From the NCBI RefSeq assembly GCF_008831285.2, contig NC_045145.1, positions 11,594,802 to 11,658,801 on the forward strand: a DNA stretch of 64,000 nucleotides, read 5' to 3'. Below, one piece after another: positions 1 to 12,530 of this stretch. The DNA comes from Nymphaea colorata. Lineage: Eukaryota; Streptophyta; Magnoliopsida; Nymphaeales; Nymphaeaceae. The notes under the pieces are model-generated. The model made no database searches. It was given only the letters and a program-made list of their open reading frames with translations, and was not told where the DNA came from. The position numbers and the translations under genes were made by a program. Position 1 is the first letter of the stretch, and each line of letters starts with the position of its first letter.

Positions 1-720
1 GGTCAGCACTAATGACATTTAATTCCATTTTTAGTATGGAAAATGCATACAATTTTTGTACGGTTAATGACATCTAATTGCAATTGTCCATCAAATCCTT
101 TCCTTTCTAAAATTTCCTTTCCATTCATTTTCTGATAGGGTAAGCCAAAACTTTGCGAGTGTGCTTATGAAAAGTGATGAGCTTTCAGTCAAGGTCTACA
201 CTAATGGCATACAATTTGTGTGATGGTCAACACTAATGGTATCTCATTTTTGGTATGGTCAGCAATAATGGCATATAATTGCAATTGATCCGTTTTTTTC
301 TATTAATTGATATGGAAAATGGCATACAATTGTCATTTCTTTTTTTCTTTCCAGAATTTCTTGTTCATGACATTTTTGTGATAGTCAGTAATAATATCAT
401 ACAATTGCAATTTCTCCTTTCCTTTCCTTCAGAAGCACTAATGGCATACAATTTGTGTGATGGATAATGGCATCTCATTTTTTTATGGTTAGTACTAATG
501 GTGTACAATTTCCATTTCTCTTTTTCTTTCAATAAGATCCTTTTTTTTTCATTAATGATATGCACATTTTTTTGGAAGCAAGAATGGCATACAATTTGTT
601 GTATAGGCAGTACTAATGGCATACAATCTGTGGTAAGGAAAATGGTATATAATCTGTGTGATGGATAATGGCATCTAATTGCAATGTCCATCAAATCCTT
701 TCCTTTCTATAATCTTCTTT
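1..720 (+). repeat. Mosaic A/T-rich mitochondrial-type repeat, block 1
   Basis: This block is built from short recurring phrases such as GGCATACAATTTGT, GGATAATGGCATCT, GGTATGGTCAGCACTAATGG and TTGCAATTGATCCTTTCC, in one orientation. The same phrases recur in six further blocks, in both orientations, across the first 25.4 kb. A second phrase, GTGTGCTTATGAAAAGTG, occurs near 160 and again near 4,110, and inverted near 13,770, 14,300 and 15,160. There are no long reading frames. Such mosaics fit plant mitochondrial intergenic DNA; that is inference from texture and from the nad4 remnant further right. Confidence 0.75.
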
Positions 721-1885
721 TGTGAAATCCATCAAACCTTGATGTCTTGAAAGTCAAAGTTGTCCCTAAAGCTTCGCTTTGTGAGTGCCTTTTTCATTCG
801 CATTCACGGAAGGCCAATGTGTTAGTTTCGATCTGATGTGTAAAGCATCATTTGCTTACATTTGTTCTCTGCTCGCAAGCTTTGAGTGGCCGGGGCTCAT
901 TCCTAAACTATGAAATGGATGACTCGCAGAGTATACTGTGCCCGTTTGATTGTTGCTCACATTGCAAGCAACTACTCAAGCCAAGCCGCTTTTCATACAG
1001 CTTGTGGAGTGCTTATGATCTCCCCCGAGGCCGTGTCCTCCTTTCGAACAGGTGGGTTTTGGTCAAGTCCTTCGGATTCTCCCTCCCGGGCAAGTCACTC
1101 GAGCAGAACCCAAGCTTGTACAAGTAGCCATGAAGATGTCGACATTCTAATGTAAAACGTGTGCCCCGCTCTACCATTGGAAGAACCGCCACGGCCACCC
1201 TTGGATGAAAGACAGATCCGACATTTGAACCAGGACCGACTCATAGGTGTATCAATTGTGAAATGCTTTGAGATAGATATGTTTATCAGAAAAGGTGTAG
1301 ATTCACTGAGTTAGGAGCCAGACTCATAACAGGAGTTGTTGAGATTAAGAAATAAACTAGAAACTTGGATTGTGCCTTTGACTCGAGAACTCAATCAATG
1401 GAATCTGAAACTCAAAACTAGAAATGCTACAGTAGAGTGCTCATGCACTGCACAATCCCGATACACCAACGAAAACAAGATTTCACTCCTGACGTCGTTT
1501 GACGCATCAGATCTCTCCATATTGTCTCAACTTTTGTTCGTGCCTTTATCAACTTGCCTTTCTATGCTTTTTTGTATGCTGACATATATCAACTCTAAAA
1601 GCCACCCATTCACCCCAAACTCTTTTGAAAAGAATCACCATCAACTCGGTTCACTAATCTAGTAAATTGTGATCATTCGTTTGAGGTCCCGTGTCTGTAC
1701 TTTGGGCCTAATACGTGTAGATACAGTCAAGGGTTGGTCAAGGGAGAGGGAGTGAGAACTCTCTCGATCTAGGGGAAAGGGAGTGAGAACTCACTCGACT
1801 TAGGGGGGAGGGAGTGGAGGCGCTGGATAGGACGAGTCTTGTCAGGAAGTTCAGGCCAACAACCTTGAAGATGAGGTGTCCATAG
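721..1885. other. Mitochondrial-like spacer, no recognised gene
   Basis: The sequence is complex and less AT-rich than the repeat block before it. Several short open frames overlap on both strands and none resembles a known protein. A GTGAGAACTC phrase is repeated near 1,753 and 1,783. I see no RNA gene. Confidence 0.4.
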
Positions 1886-1889
1886 TGCA

Positions 1890-3060
1890 TTGTTGGTGGG
1901 TCATGCGCTTTGGTTAATTATGAGATACCCTGGTTCCGTTTGATTACTCAAACATAGAGAAGATATTCCTGGCATTGGTGTTTTCATTACAAAAGCTCAG
2001 TTCCTGGAACATCCCATTCAGCTCATATCAAAAGCAGATCCATAGATTCCACTCCATAAAGCCAACTTTGCTCTCGATTCTATCTTTTGGGAGCTATATT
2101 AGCACTAGTCTTTCATACTCCAGGATAGGGGACAGACGGGGGATGGGGATTGTCTTCGTGACCCCAGAAAGGTTCAAGATCCCTGACTCGTTCAGACTGA
2201 CTTCAGCAGCTTCAAACAATGGAATATTCAGCCTGGGTCTCACTTTGGAGCCTCTGATAGTGTATGGAACAGATCATTAATCAACTAAAAGGGATTACAC
2301 TATTCAAAAAGAGGATGTCATCAAGACACGCAAGTTTCTAAGTCAATTCCTTGAAGTCAACGTCGAGCATGTTCCACGGTCACAGAATCATTATGCCGAT
2401 GTGCTAGCAAGTTTAGCGGCAGCCTTGGCTCTTGGTCCAAACCAATCCATGCAAATCAGAATAGAATAATGAAGGTTGTTACCTTCAGTATTAGAGAACT
2501 ACCCTATTTTCATTCTTTGTTTCCGTCTATGAAATAGGAAGGACAGACTGGAAAAAAACCCTTTTAATACTACCCCTCTTCCCGAAAGCTTCGCGGGGCA
2601 GTTCCCTAGGATCAACACCTCAAACACATGATCAAAAGTGGGCTCCTAGATACGTATATGTAAATTACACTGTCTATCGGTGATCCTCAGATGGGATCCT
2701 ATCCTATTCAGGAACGAGGAAGAATCCCAACTGGCAAGAAGAACATTGAGGTCTTTGTGGTGCACATCAGCAAGACCTCAGTTGTACCATCAATTGAGAC
2801 AAAAGGGAGACTGCCTTCTATGATCAAGGATGCTATCCAGTTTTCCAAAAGATGTCACGTGTTCCAAATACATGCGGACTTTATCAGACAACTGCTGGAA
2901 TCTCTACATCCTATTATTCTTTCCTTTCCTTTCGATGCATGGGGGATGGGCCAACCCCCACTATGCTCCCAGCAATTGTGCCTATGGTTCCATTCTTGTT
3001 GTTGCTGGAGGTACACATACCTCTTTTCGGTGTTGATATATGAGAAATAGATGCTCAGCC
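1890..3060 (+). mobile_element. Ty3/gypsy (Tat-like) pol remnant: RT end, RNase H, integrase start
   Basis: Read through several frameshifts, this stretch follows the order of a plant gypsy polyprotein. The end of reverse transcriptase/RNase H is near 1,957-2,060 (EKIFLALVFSLQKL, then a counterpart of the family's HLISKADP). A second RNase H-like domain is near 2,120-2,460 (GMGIVFVTPE.FKIPDSFRL and then KFLSQFLEVNVEHVPRSQNHYADVLASLA). The integrase zinc-binding/core junction is near 2,815-2,960 (DAIQFSKRC.VFQIHADFI, LHPI, FPFDAWG). The double RNase H arrangement is known from Tat/Ogre-type elements. No LTR is visible and the frame is broken, so it is a fossil. It lies inside mitochondrial-like DNA, where captured nuclear retroelements are common in plants. 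Confidence 0.72.
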
Positions 3061-3472
3061 TGCAATGTCCAATAACGGAGCTGAAGTAGTTCATCTATTG
3101 GCACCACAGCAGTGGCATACCACTTTGAACCTAACAGGCCGGCCCCGTCACCTTTCGCAATGGAGGATCCCTGTTGGCAACAACCACGGTAGTAGTAGTG
3201 GAACTACTGGGCCGAGAGAGGACAACCTTTTGTTCCTGCTCCTCTTTCTGCGCTTCGGGGATGGAGGTCCTATGGTAGGTAGCAGCAGGCACAGGCACTT
3301 GACCGAAGCGGACCATCGCTTCTACTCCAGAACCGAGGATCCGTTCACCGCAAGAAGCAAGGGATGTCGTCAACAGCCCTATTCATAGAGTCGATAGACA
3401 TCCCTAGAGATTATGTTAATGAGCTTTCTTAATCGAAAAAAAGACAACGATCTATGTCGGAGCTTGATTCAT
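3061..3472. other. Spacer after the gypsy remnant
   Basis: Open frames exist on both strands between 3,065 and 3,390, but neither product resembles a family I know. The part just after 3,060 could be further, unrecognisable integrase of the preceding remnant. Confidence 0.3.
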
Positions 3473-3511
3473 CTGGACCAAATTGACCAATGAATGGTCA
3501 ATTTGGTCCAG
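3473..3511. repeat. Perfect 17-bp hairpin with 5-nt loop
   Basis: Positions 3473-3489 (CTGGACCAAATTGACCA) are the exact reverse complement of 3495-3511, with the loop ATGAA between them. In plant mitochondria, stem-loops often lie at transcript 3' ends, but no gene can be assigned next to this one. Confidence 0.85.
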
Positions 3512-3726
3512 TCTATCCTTTATCATTCCAATTGGCCTACTGTAACTCCGGGGCAAGACTGGACAATTCCACTCAAGACATGATCGGTCTTCATTCCTCT
3601 TTTTGTTTTTTCCAAAACCTTTTCGGAATGGAATGCAAAGGGCCCTGATAACTGACCTTTTTTCTTTCCAGTCAGGGGTGAGGGAGTTTGACGAGAAGCG
3701 ATTAGAATGCCCTAAAGTGAGTGACC

Positions 3727-4055
3727 AAAAAGGGCTTCGAGTCGAAGCTCGAACTCCCTGCCTCGCCCAGGTGATACCATGCACCCATGTAGGCTTTCTC
3801 TGCAGTTTTTATCAAACTACGGACGTCATTTTCATTTTCAAGCAACCATCACATCACGTCACGAGCAAAACCCTACGCTTTGCGAGTGCGTGCAAAAAGG
3901 GTTTCGAGTGGAAGCTCGAACCTCCCTGCCCTGCCCAGGTCATACCGTGCACCCATGTAGGCTTTCTCTGCAGTTTTTATCAAACTACGGACGTCATTTT
4001 CATTTTCAAGCAACCATCACGTCACGAGCAAAGCCCTACGCTTTGCGAGTGTGTG
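3727..4055 (+). repeat. Tandem duplication, about 165 bp x 2
   Basis: Copy 1 runs about 3727-3893 and copy 2 about 3894-4055. Both contain, in order, AAGCTCGAAC, a CCTGCC..GCCCAGGT segment, GCACCCATGTAGGCTTTCTC, TCAAACTACGGACGTC and a CACGAGCAAA..CTACGCTTTGCGAGTG end. They differ by a few substitutions and small indels. The duplication keeps a 157-residue frame open (3603-4076), whose product therefore repeats itself; I do not regard it as a gene. Confidence 0.85.
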
Positions 4056-4184
4056 CTTTATGCAACTGAAAGGTAAAGGTCAGTGCACAACTATAGGCAG
4101 AGTCAAAGCGAAGGGAGTGTGCTTATGAAAAGTGATGAGCTAATGTCATTCAAAGTTGTGAGTGATGACTCAGATTCTTTTTAT
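4056..4184. other. Short spacer with the GTGTGCTTATGAAAAGTG phrase
   Basis: It contains the phrase near 4,110-4,140 that also occurs near 160 and, inverted, near 13,770, 14,300 and 15,160. Confidence 0.4.
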
Positions 4185-6310
4185 TAATGTGATAGTTAGC
4201 ACTAATGGCATACAATTTGTTGTATGGATAATGACATCTCATTTGTTGCATGGATGATGGCATCTTATTGTTGGCATAGTCAGCACTAATGGCATACAAT
4301 TTTTGGTATGGTCAACACTAATGGCATCTAATTGCAATTCATCATTTCTTTTCAACAATCTCCTTTGCTTTCAATAATCATCATTTTCTTTCCAGTCATT
4401 GATATGGAAAATGACATACAATTACCATTTCTCCTTACCTTCTTTCAAGAATCTCCTTTCTTTTCCTTCAAAAGTATTAATGGCATACAATTCTATTTTT
4501 GGTATAGTTAGCACTAATGACATACAATTTTTGTGATGGTCAGCAATAATAGCATACAATTGCATTTGTGATATGAAAAATGGCACACAATTGCTATTTC
4601 TCTTTTCCTTTCCAGAATTTCTTTTCAAGAATCTTCTTTCCTTTCCATCATTTTCATGGCATAAATGGTCAGTCCTTTTTTGTTATGGAAAATGGCATAC
4701 AATTTGTGTGATGCCATTTTCCATACCAATGAATGGAAAGGAAAGGATGATTACTGAAAGGAAAGGAGATTATTAAAAAGAAAGGATGAATTGCAATTAG
4801 ATGTCATTAGTGTTTACCATACCAAAAATTATATGTCATTAGTGCTGACCATACCAAAAATGAGATGTCATTATCCATACAACAAATTGTATGCCATTAG
4901 TGTTTCATTGAAGACCAAAGAGAAAGACAATATCCATCAAACCTTGATCCCTTCTTTCAACATTCCAAGTTGCGAGTGCTTTCTTAAGGGAACTCGTCAA
5001 GCTCTTACAGAATCAAGGTTTGATGGATTCATGGTCAGGAGATTATGGAAAGGAATGAATGAAAAGGAAAGACAAAATGAAAATTGTATGTCATTAGTGC
5101 TAACTATACAAAAAATTGCAATTAGATGTCATTATCCATACAACAAATTGTATGTCATTTTCCATACCAACATTGATTTTGGTATGGTAAGCACTAATGG
5201 CATCTAATTGTCATTAGTCTTGACTTTCAATAAGGTCACTAGTTAGACAAAACATTCAACTTTTTGTTGGAAAATGGCTATGAATGGCAATTGTATGCCA
5301 TTAGTGTTGACCCAAGGAATGGAGAAATGGCAATTTTGTGTCATTAGTGTTAATCCAAGGAATGGAGAAATGGCAATTGTATGCCATTATCCATCAACCA
5401 AATAGAAAGAAAATGATCTTATTAAAAGAAAAGGAGAAATGGCAATTGTATACCATTAGTACTAACCATAAAAAAATGAAATGTCATTATCCATCACACA
5501 AATTTTATGTCATTTTCCATACAAAAAATGGAATTGTATGTCATTATCCATCAACAAAATGCAATGTCATTCTTCAGATCACTCAGATAGTGGTTGTTTC
5601 ATGACATCAAGGTTTGATGGATTTCAGGAAAGGATAGGATTTGATAGACAATTGCAATTAGATGCCATTATCCATCACACAAATTGTATACTATTTTCCA
5701 TACAACAAATTGTATGTCATTAGTACTGACTATACAACAAATTGTATGCCATTCTTGCTTCTTAATGGAAAGAAAATGATGAAAAAGAAAGGAGATTCTT
5801 GAATAGACATTTTGGAAAGGAAAATATTTGATGGACAATTGCAATTATATGCCATTATCCATACAACAAATTGTATGCCATTTTCCATATCAATGGATGG
5901 AAAGGAAAGGATGATTATTGAAAGGAAAGAAGATTACTGAAAAGAAAGATGAATTGCAATTAGATGTCATTAGTGTTGACCATACCAAAAATTGTATGCC
6001 ATTAGTGCTGACCATACAAAAAATGAGATGCCCTTATCCATACAACAAATGAGATGTCATTATCCATATAACAAATTGTATGTCATTTTTCATATCACAA
6101 ATGCAATTGTATGTCATCATCCATCAACCAAATGGAAAGGAAATGATCTTATTGAAAGAAAATAGAAATGGCAATTGTATACCATTAGTACTAACCATAA
6201 AAAAATGAGATGCCATTATCTATCACACAAATTGTATGCCATTTTTCATACAAAAAATGGAATTGTATGCCATTATCCATCAACAAAAGAATGAAGATCA
6301 ATGACAATTG
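4185..6310. repeat. Mosaic repeat, block 2: large imperfect inverted repeat
   Basis: From 4185 to about 4710 the recurring phrases read in the same orientation as block 1 (GGCATACAATTT). From about 4711 to 6310 the same phrases appear reverse-complemented (ATTGTATGCCATTA, GACCATACCAAAAA, CCATACAACAAATTG). The switch lies in a perfect 15-bp stem, 4684-4698 against 4711-4725, with a 12-nt loop. A module of roughly 230 bp (CAATGAATGG, runs of GAAAGGAAAGG, GAATTGCAATTAGATG, ACCATACCAAAAAT, CCATACAACAAATTGTATG) occurs in the inverted half at about 4720-4920 and 5880-6080. No coding capacity is credible. Confidence 0.8.
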
Positions 6311-7960
6311 TCCATCAATATGAGATTCCTTCCTATCTGATAGTGAATTTTGTCTTGATAAGCCCTATGCTTTGTGACTGCTTTGATGACATAGCGCATG
6401 TCACAGTTGGGGGTACTCTTTTTTTTTATCCTCAAAGGCTAAACTCACTGGGTACTATGGTGTCACATATATAGTTACGTGTCACTTTATAGATAGGACT
6501 CAAAAGGGTGTGACTGTTGTAGGCTCTCCTAAAACAAGGAAAACATCAACGTTTAACATATGTCAAAAAAGGCGTCTAACCTTCTTGAATGACCTTACAT
6601 GAGGTTCCTTCTCGTTGCTCCCATTCTGACATGTTATATGCAACTATTGAACAGACAAGACTAAAGGAAAGGGATGACTTGAAGGTTCAAAGACATTGAA
6701 AGGTGGTTGTCTATTTTCCAAACGAACAGACGGAACTCTAAAAAAAAGAAAAGGGGCCTGAACAGACATGACAGGAAAGCAAAGCACTTGTAGGCATCAT
6801 AGCATAAGTGGTAGTCTAGAAGATCCTCACTTTGCAGATCGCATAGTCCACTTCGCTCGTAGGCAACACTCTCTATGAAAAGGTGCCAGGCTTTGTGCTA
6901 GGCTCTGGGCTCCAATGATCTGGACCATATGAAAACAAAATTGAAACCACAGAAGATAGACTTGTACTAGAAAGACACGGTGAACAACGGAGTGCTCCGA
7001 CCCCGATTACCTCCTTATTCAGAAAGGAAGGGGGAATGGAAAAAAGGACCAAGCGGAGATAGAACCAGAATCACCCACCGGCTGGTCAGTGGATTTTCCC
7101 ATGCATTTTGGTGAGGAAAAGAAGAACGCGTCTAGCCCATATGGAAGGGGGGCAGTCCTTAGGAATGAGCAGTAGTACGATTGTTGGAAGCTTCACTCAT
7201 GTCCGAACAGGTCTTGAGCGCCTCTCCTTCCAACGGACTTGCTGCAGCGATTCCAATATCATTCCATAGCAAACGAGAAAGAAGGGTTCCATTGGGGTGG
7301 GACCTTTCATTATGCTGGCATAATGAAGGCTGGAACATGGGAATTCAAGGTCTCATGAAGACCTTCGTCTTGCTCGTGGACAAATGATTTCCAGTCAGGC
7401 CCATGGATGGATCCAGTCTATGGGCCGGCTGGCCCCGGCCGTTCCCATGGGCATAGGGAAAACAGACTTGAGCCTTTGATTGGGCCCTAGACAGGAGAGG
7501 TGAGGAAGAAATCTGGATCTGATCAGACCTACAACTTCGCGGAGCTGACTAGCATCCTTTTCCACAATTGCGCACTTATCGAACAAAGAAGGCAACTATA
7601 GGATTGAATTCGCATTCCGTGGTGCACTGGTCGTGTCATCCCAACCCTTCTGCCTCTCTCATGTGTGTGGAACCTGGTCTTTTTCAGTTCCAGCTTTACG
7701 AAAGTAGGTAGGGCTGGGCAGGCCCCCTTGTTGTCTGTAAGGCATCCCTCCAGGATCTGACGGTCTCTGAAACAAGGCTAAAAGCACAGCAAAAAATGGA
7801 GATCCACCGGTCACACATGGCTAAGGCAGTCAACTCAGATGCCCAGTGGTTACTCATCCTTTCCATACGCTCGCTCATCTTCTTCTTCCTGACGCTCAAG
7901 AAAGTTGTAAGTCCTTTTAGTGATCGATGAAAAAACGTGTGTCTCGTCCTCTTTCTTCTC
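6311..7960. other. Mitochondrial-like spacer, no recognised gene
   Basis: Mixed-complexity DNA without the A/T phrases. Short frames, for example 7181-7387 plus and 7395-7595 minus, have no recognisable product. I see no tRNA or rRNA signature. Confidence 0.4.
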
Positions 7961-7965
7961 CGCTT

Positions 7966-8040
7966 CTTGTTCTGCATTTGTCCCTTAGCCAACCGACAAG
8001 TCCTGCACCCTATCACGAACATCTCAACATCTGATCTCAT
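7966..8040 (-). mobile_element. Gypsy integrase zinc-finger fragment
   Basis: On the minus strand the 25 residues starting at 8040 read MRSDVEMFVIGCRTCRLAKG and onward. This matches the end of the HHCC zinc-binding domain of Ty3/gypsy integrases (family pattern M..DVE..V..C..CQ.AK). Both cysteines of the CxxC pair are present. The rest of the frame, down to 7696, no longer looks like integrase, and the upstream histidines are not clear. It is a short fossil in mitochondrial-like DNA, without LTRs. Confidence 0.5.
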
Positions 8041-11000
8041 CCCTGGCCAAGCCAGTGGTCATCAGCTCGACCATTTTGTTCGTCCGACATGACCTCCCCG
8101 CAAAGCCCCCCCCCCCCCCCCCTCTCTATGGTTATAATGCTTTCTTTCTGGTCCCTCACTCATGCCCGGCCCACCTAGCCTGTTTTTTCGATAGGGCTGC
8201 TCAACGAAAAGTACACGATCACACAACAATTTGAAAACTTCATCATGACCAACATTAGTATCAGAACTGAAAGGCTTTGAAATCCCCAAAAGTTGACTGT
8301 AATGTAGAAATGATTCAAACAAACCTCAATTCAATAATAGCTGAATGGTCTCTATACACAAAACTGAAAATAAAATGCCTCGACGCCTTAGACATGATGA
8401 TTTGAAGTTCTCTTTCTCATTTTGCTTTTACCAATTGGGCTTTTGCACTAGGTTACATGTGGATAGCTTTGCAGCAAGTCACATATTACAGAATCGTGCA
8501 ATGAGTTGGTAGAGGGCTTTTCTTTCTTTTTTAACAAAGCCATCAGTACAATATCATGTCCATGAAAACGTTGGCACAGGAATACCTCACCACCACCGCA
8601 TTAGGTTCCACCCCATTCCGAAAGACTCGATCAAGATCCAAAAAAGTTGTTTGTTTTTTATGCCATCCCAACCATAAAGGTGACAGTCTTTGCCACAAAA
8701 AGGGGCGATTGGAAAAGGTCCTTGTAGTGCCTCTGATCGATCAAGAATCTCTTTCGAACGACCAAGTCAGAATTAAACAATGATGTTTCCTTGGCCGTGT
8801 GGAACATGGATGAGCATTATGTCATTCTTACAAGTGATCCCCCTTTCAGGACTGGAAGAAGTGCTATATGAGGACTTCGAAGATTAGATATAGAATGCTT
8901 CTTTCCATTCCTTGTGAGCCATCGATTTCTCCAAAACAAGAGATCAAAGTGTTCCATTTTTTCCCATTAAGTCAACGGCGTTACACCATTGGGATACTTC
9001 GAATAAACAAGAGTACATATAGGATACACCAGTGCTCAAACCCTTTCTTGAGATATCTTCCAAACTGTTGGGGTCATTACTATGAACGTTGTTCCCTCTT
9101 CATTGGTGTGAAATCAGTTGGCTCTGTAGTTTGAGAATTCTGCTGATCCCAAGTATTCCATCTCCATCATTGCATAGGGGAATATAATAAGTAAAGAGGA
9201 GAAGGCATGACCAGAATAATTGTGTGATATAAGTGAATTTATCCAATTGAGGCATGTTGGATTGAGAAAAAAGGATTCCCTCTAGAAAGAAAAAGACTCC
9301 TTCCTGTCAGAGTAGTGACAGTTCACTATGGTTGGTTCTTTTCTTCCTTTGTTGACCAATGGGAAGCATGGGAGAAACTACTGATCTGTCCTCATCCGCT
9401 TGCATACGGCCCACTAACTGCCTTCTGTCTTTCCAAGCAGCAGTGAGTTACGTCAACAAGCCTACCCTTGCGAAGCAAGTTCTTGGAGTGCAGCCCACGC
9501 CTACCCACCTTCTTTTCCCCTTGAACCCCCGTATTGGTCGCTCGGCTATGAGATGGATGCCTTGCTCCCTTTTTCCTAACGCCTTACAGTTAGAGGGGCA
9601 ACTGACTAGTGGGATCAGCTTCTCACCCTAAAACACACTCGTCCAGCGCAGCAGCCGGCTCACCGGCGCCAACTTCACTTCTTCTTTGGGACAAAAAGAC
9701 CAACCAATGAATACGAGCAGTGCATCTTTTCCATTAAGGAGAACCAACCGGACGGACGAGGGCCAGCCAACCAAAGAAGAGAGAGAATGACAGCAAAGGC
9801 TGGCTTCCAGATAGACGTAGGCATCACCAGTGGCCTTTATCTAGTTTATCAATCTCCTTGATGAGATCATGCCAGATGCAACTCTTGGGGTTTTTTCCTG
9901 CACTCATGATGTCTTTCAAACCTTTCAGCCTTGAGGTTGGCTCTTTGTCCGATACATAAGAGAGCTAGATATTGACCCTCGCCGTACGTCCTCTGGATCA
10001 CGGATTTGAATCCCCTGATGATTAAGGCCGGCCGGCCTTGTGGACAATCAATTCCACCAGTTGTTCACACATTGTCAAATGTCTATCGACATGCCTTTAC
10101 TCCTTTGATGTCATCAGGCGTCTTTCCTCATCCTCTATGAGCCTGCGGGGGTTTCGTGGGTGTTTGGGGGGGTGATTTCGTCTTCTCCCCCCCTTTCATA
10201 TTCGGATATGACACCTTCATCGAAAGATGTCCACCCACTACTACTCCTCTCTATCTTGCTGCTCCCCCCCCCCTACATAGTTGGATGCGACAGAAGCCAC
10301 CGACTCAGCCTCCATCGCAAAGACAATATGATCTAACAGAAAGAGAAAAATAAAGAGAGAACATAAGCAACATGAAAAAGAGTCATTTCTTTTTTCCATT
10401 AGTGTGCTCATATTCGATCCTTTCTACAATGCCCATAGATAAAGTGCTTCATTTTAGATCAATTCTTCACAGCAATCGCTTTGATCCTCCCCCTCAGTGA
10501 AAAACCATAATTCGCCTAGAGGAATTCCTCCCAGTGGACTGCCATGTACTCAAAGTGAATTGTCTAAGAGCTAGAGCTTGCATCTTCTGATAAGGATGCA
10601 TCCATGGAGATTGGGGTTAGGGCTTGGCCTCTGTGCAGATTGGATGTGCCCTCCCCCTCAGGAAGGGCGCTATTGCCTTGACCCCCCTCCTCATTCTCGA
10701 GAAGAGGAGCAGAACCAGGTGAGTGGGGATGCAGCTCCGTGGATGGCCCATTTGGCATTTCTGAACCCCCGAGGGCGGGACCGCCCGAGCCGCTTTCATT
10801 GAATGCTTCTAGGCTTGAATAGTTCATCTGATCCCAATTTGGAGTTGAAAAAAAGGTCCTCTTTCTTGTCCACTATCCATCTTTTCTCAATTGTGATCAT
10901 CTTCTTCTTTCTGATGGCTCAGATAAATCCGCTATACTCAGACTATGAGATACAGGCTTGACCTGACACCATCTGCATCTGCCCTCGTCAATAGAGCAGT

Positions 11001-12530
11001 TTTTTTCTTTGAAGCTTTCAACATGATAATTCTTTCTTTTTCTTCTTTTAATATGGATATAGAGAATGGAAGAGACAGAGGTTGAGGTTTACAGTTTGGG
11101 TTCGGTAAGGGGTGATTATGCCTTTGCATGAGTGCCCACAAAGTTTCCTAGTGCAACCATTCTATCTATTAAAAACAAGAGCATAGAAGTAGCAGACAGG
11201 TAGGGTAGCCGACTTGTGATTCCTACTCCCACATGCTCTTCTTTCTTCCTATTCATTCTTCCAATTATCAGAAGAGCTTGCGTCACTCCCAGCCCAAACC
11301 CACCCGTTAGAGCAGCGAGCTGGTTACTGTTGGAAGTCTCAGGCCCAGAAGGTCATAGTCAGCCACACCAACCCTAGTTCAAGGTATTCGTCTTGAAATA
11401 GAGACATTCATTGCAGTTGGTGGCATAGATAACCCCGAGAGAAAAGAAAGAGAGGGAAAGAGAACTGTAATGGTTATTAGAAGGGAGGGTCGGTAGCCCA
11501 TTTGGATAAGATAGGCCTATCCTATCATCTGCTTTCCTCATATGAGCCCTCCTCTCTACTGTGCCAAATAGCCACTTTTGTCCCGTTGAAGTTGAAGCAT
11601 CAGATTCTCAGAATTGTGCCCAGTGTGTTATCACAATCGGTACACCTTCATTCGCATCCGCTCGGAAATCAAACCCCTTCTCAGACGGACCTATCCACAT
11701 GAAGGGCTATGTGTCGTACTTTGCTTGGGTGCATACTTTCTTTCATTAATGATGTCATGGAGGTAGAGCAGGCCCCCAACCTTAGTCTAACATCAATGAA
11801 GGGCCGAGAGACATCTTTCTCTCATGGGAACATAGGTGTCCATGCCTTCGGGATCTACTTGAGTGCTGCTTCGCAGAAGGGGAACATCACCACCTGAAGC
11901 TGCCCAACGGTGTTCCATTCACTATGTATGAGGAAAAAAGCAAAAGATCATGAGGAAGTGAGGGATAGGGTACTGATAGATAGGGACCACAGAGGAGTCA
12001 AGCAGCAAAGAGAAGATGGGATTGGGTCGAGAGTAGACAACGAGCGTATAGTGTAGATGACACTTTTTGTAAAGAGCCCCATTAGTGCGAGCAAGTTTGC
12101 GAGTCGAGACTACATCTGATTCCATGAGTCTACTTCGCGATACAACGAGAAAAGCACTCGCAAAGCCCTGACGCAATTTGTGAGTGTCCATCACATCACG
12201 TCACGAGCAAAGCCCACAAAGCACTCGCAACTTTGAATGTTGAAAGAAGGGAACTCGTCAAGGAAGTCATAACATAACATAGTGAATCTCATGTTGTCTG
12301 AATCAGCCTTATGCTTTGCGAGTGCTTTGTGGGCACTTTTCTTATGAGTTCATTTCAGATGAACAAGAAGGCTTTGTTCTGACATGAACATCACCTTCAA
12401 GTTGAAAAGAGTGCTGATTGAGGTGAAATGAGATTCACTATGTACCTTGATGTCCTTGAAAGTCCAAAAAAATGACATTCACTCTGATAGTGGTTTGTTT
12501 GGGCATTTAAAGCCAAAGCGAAGCGAGTGT
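8041..12530. other. Mitochondrial-like spacer, 4.5 kb without a recognised gene
   Basis: Contains a run of 17 C at 8106-8122 and a C run near 10,263-10,273. Open frames of 60-115 codons occur on both strands (for example 8556-8783, 8868-9134, 9359-9631, 10564-10827 minus) and overlap each other; none carries a motif I can name. Around 12,130-12,330 the phrases CACTCGCAAAGC and TCACGAGCAAAGC appear several times, linking this stretch to the repeats on either side. No tRNA cloverleaf was found by eye. Confidence 0.35.

Noticed and set aside
4720-6310. Regularly repeated short phrases that could suggest a CRISPR-like array
   Set aside because: Phrase spacing is irregular, the order is shuffled, there are no unique spacers of constant length, and the DNA is plant mitochondrial-like.
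6780-6860. tRNA-like look of the stretch with AGCATAAGTGGTAG
   Set aside because: No cloverleaf could be closed: no matching acceptor stem and no T-arm GTTC motif at the right distance.
10564-10827. 87-codon minus-strand frame that looks protein-like (Gly/Ser/Pro-rich)
   Set aside because: I could not match it to any mitochondrial protein, and an overlapping plus-strand frame is equally open.
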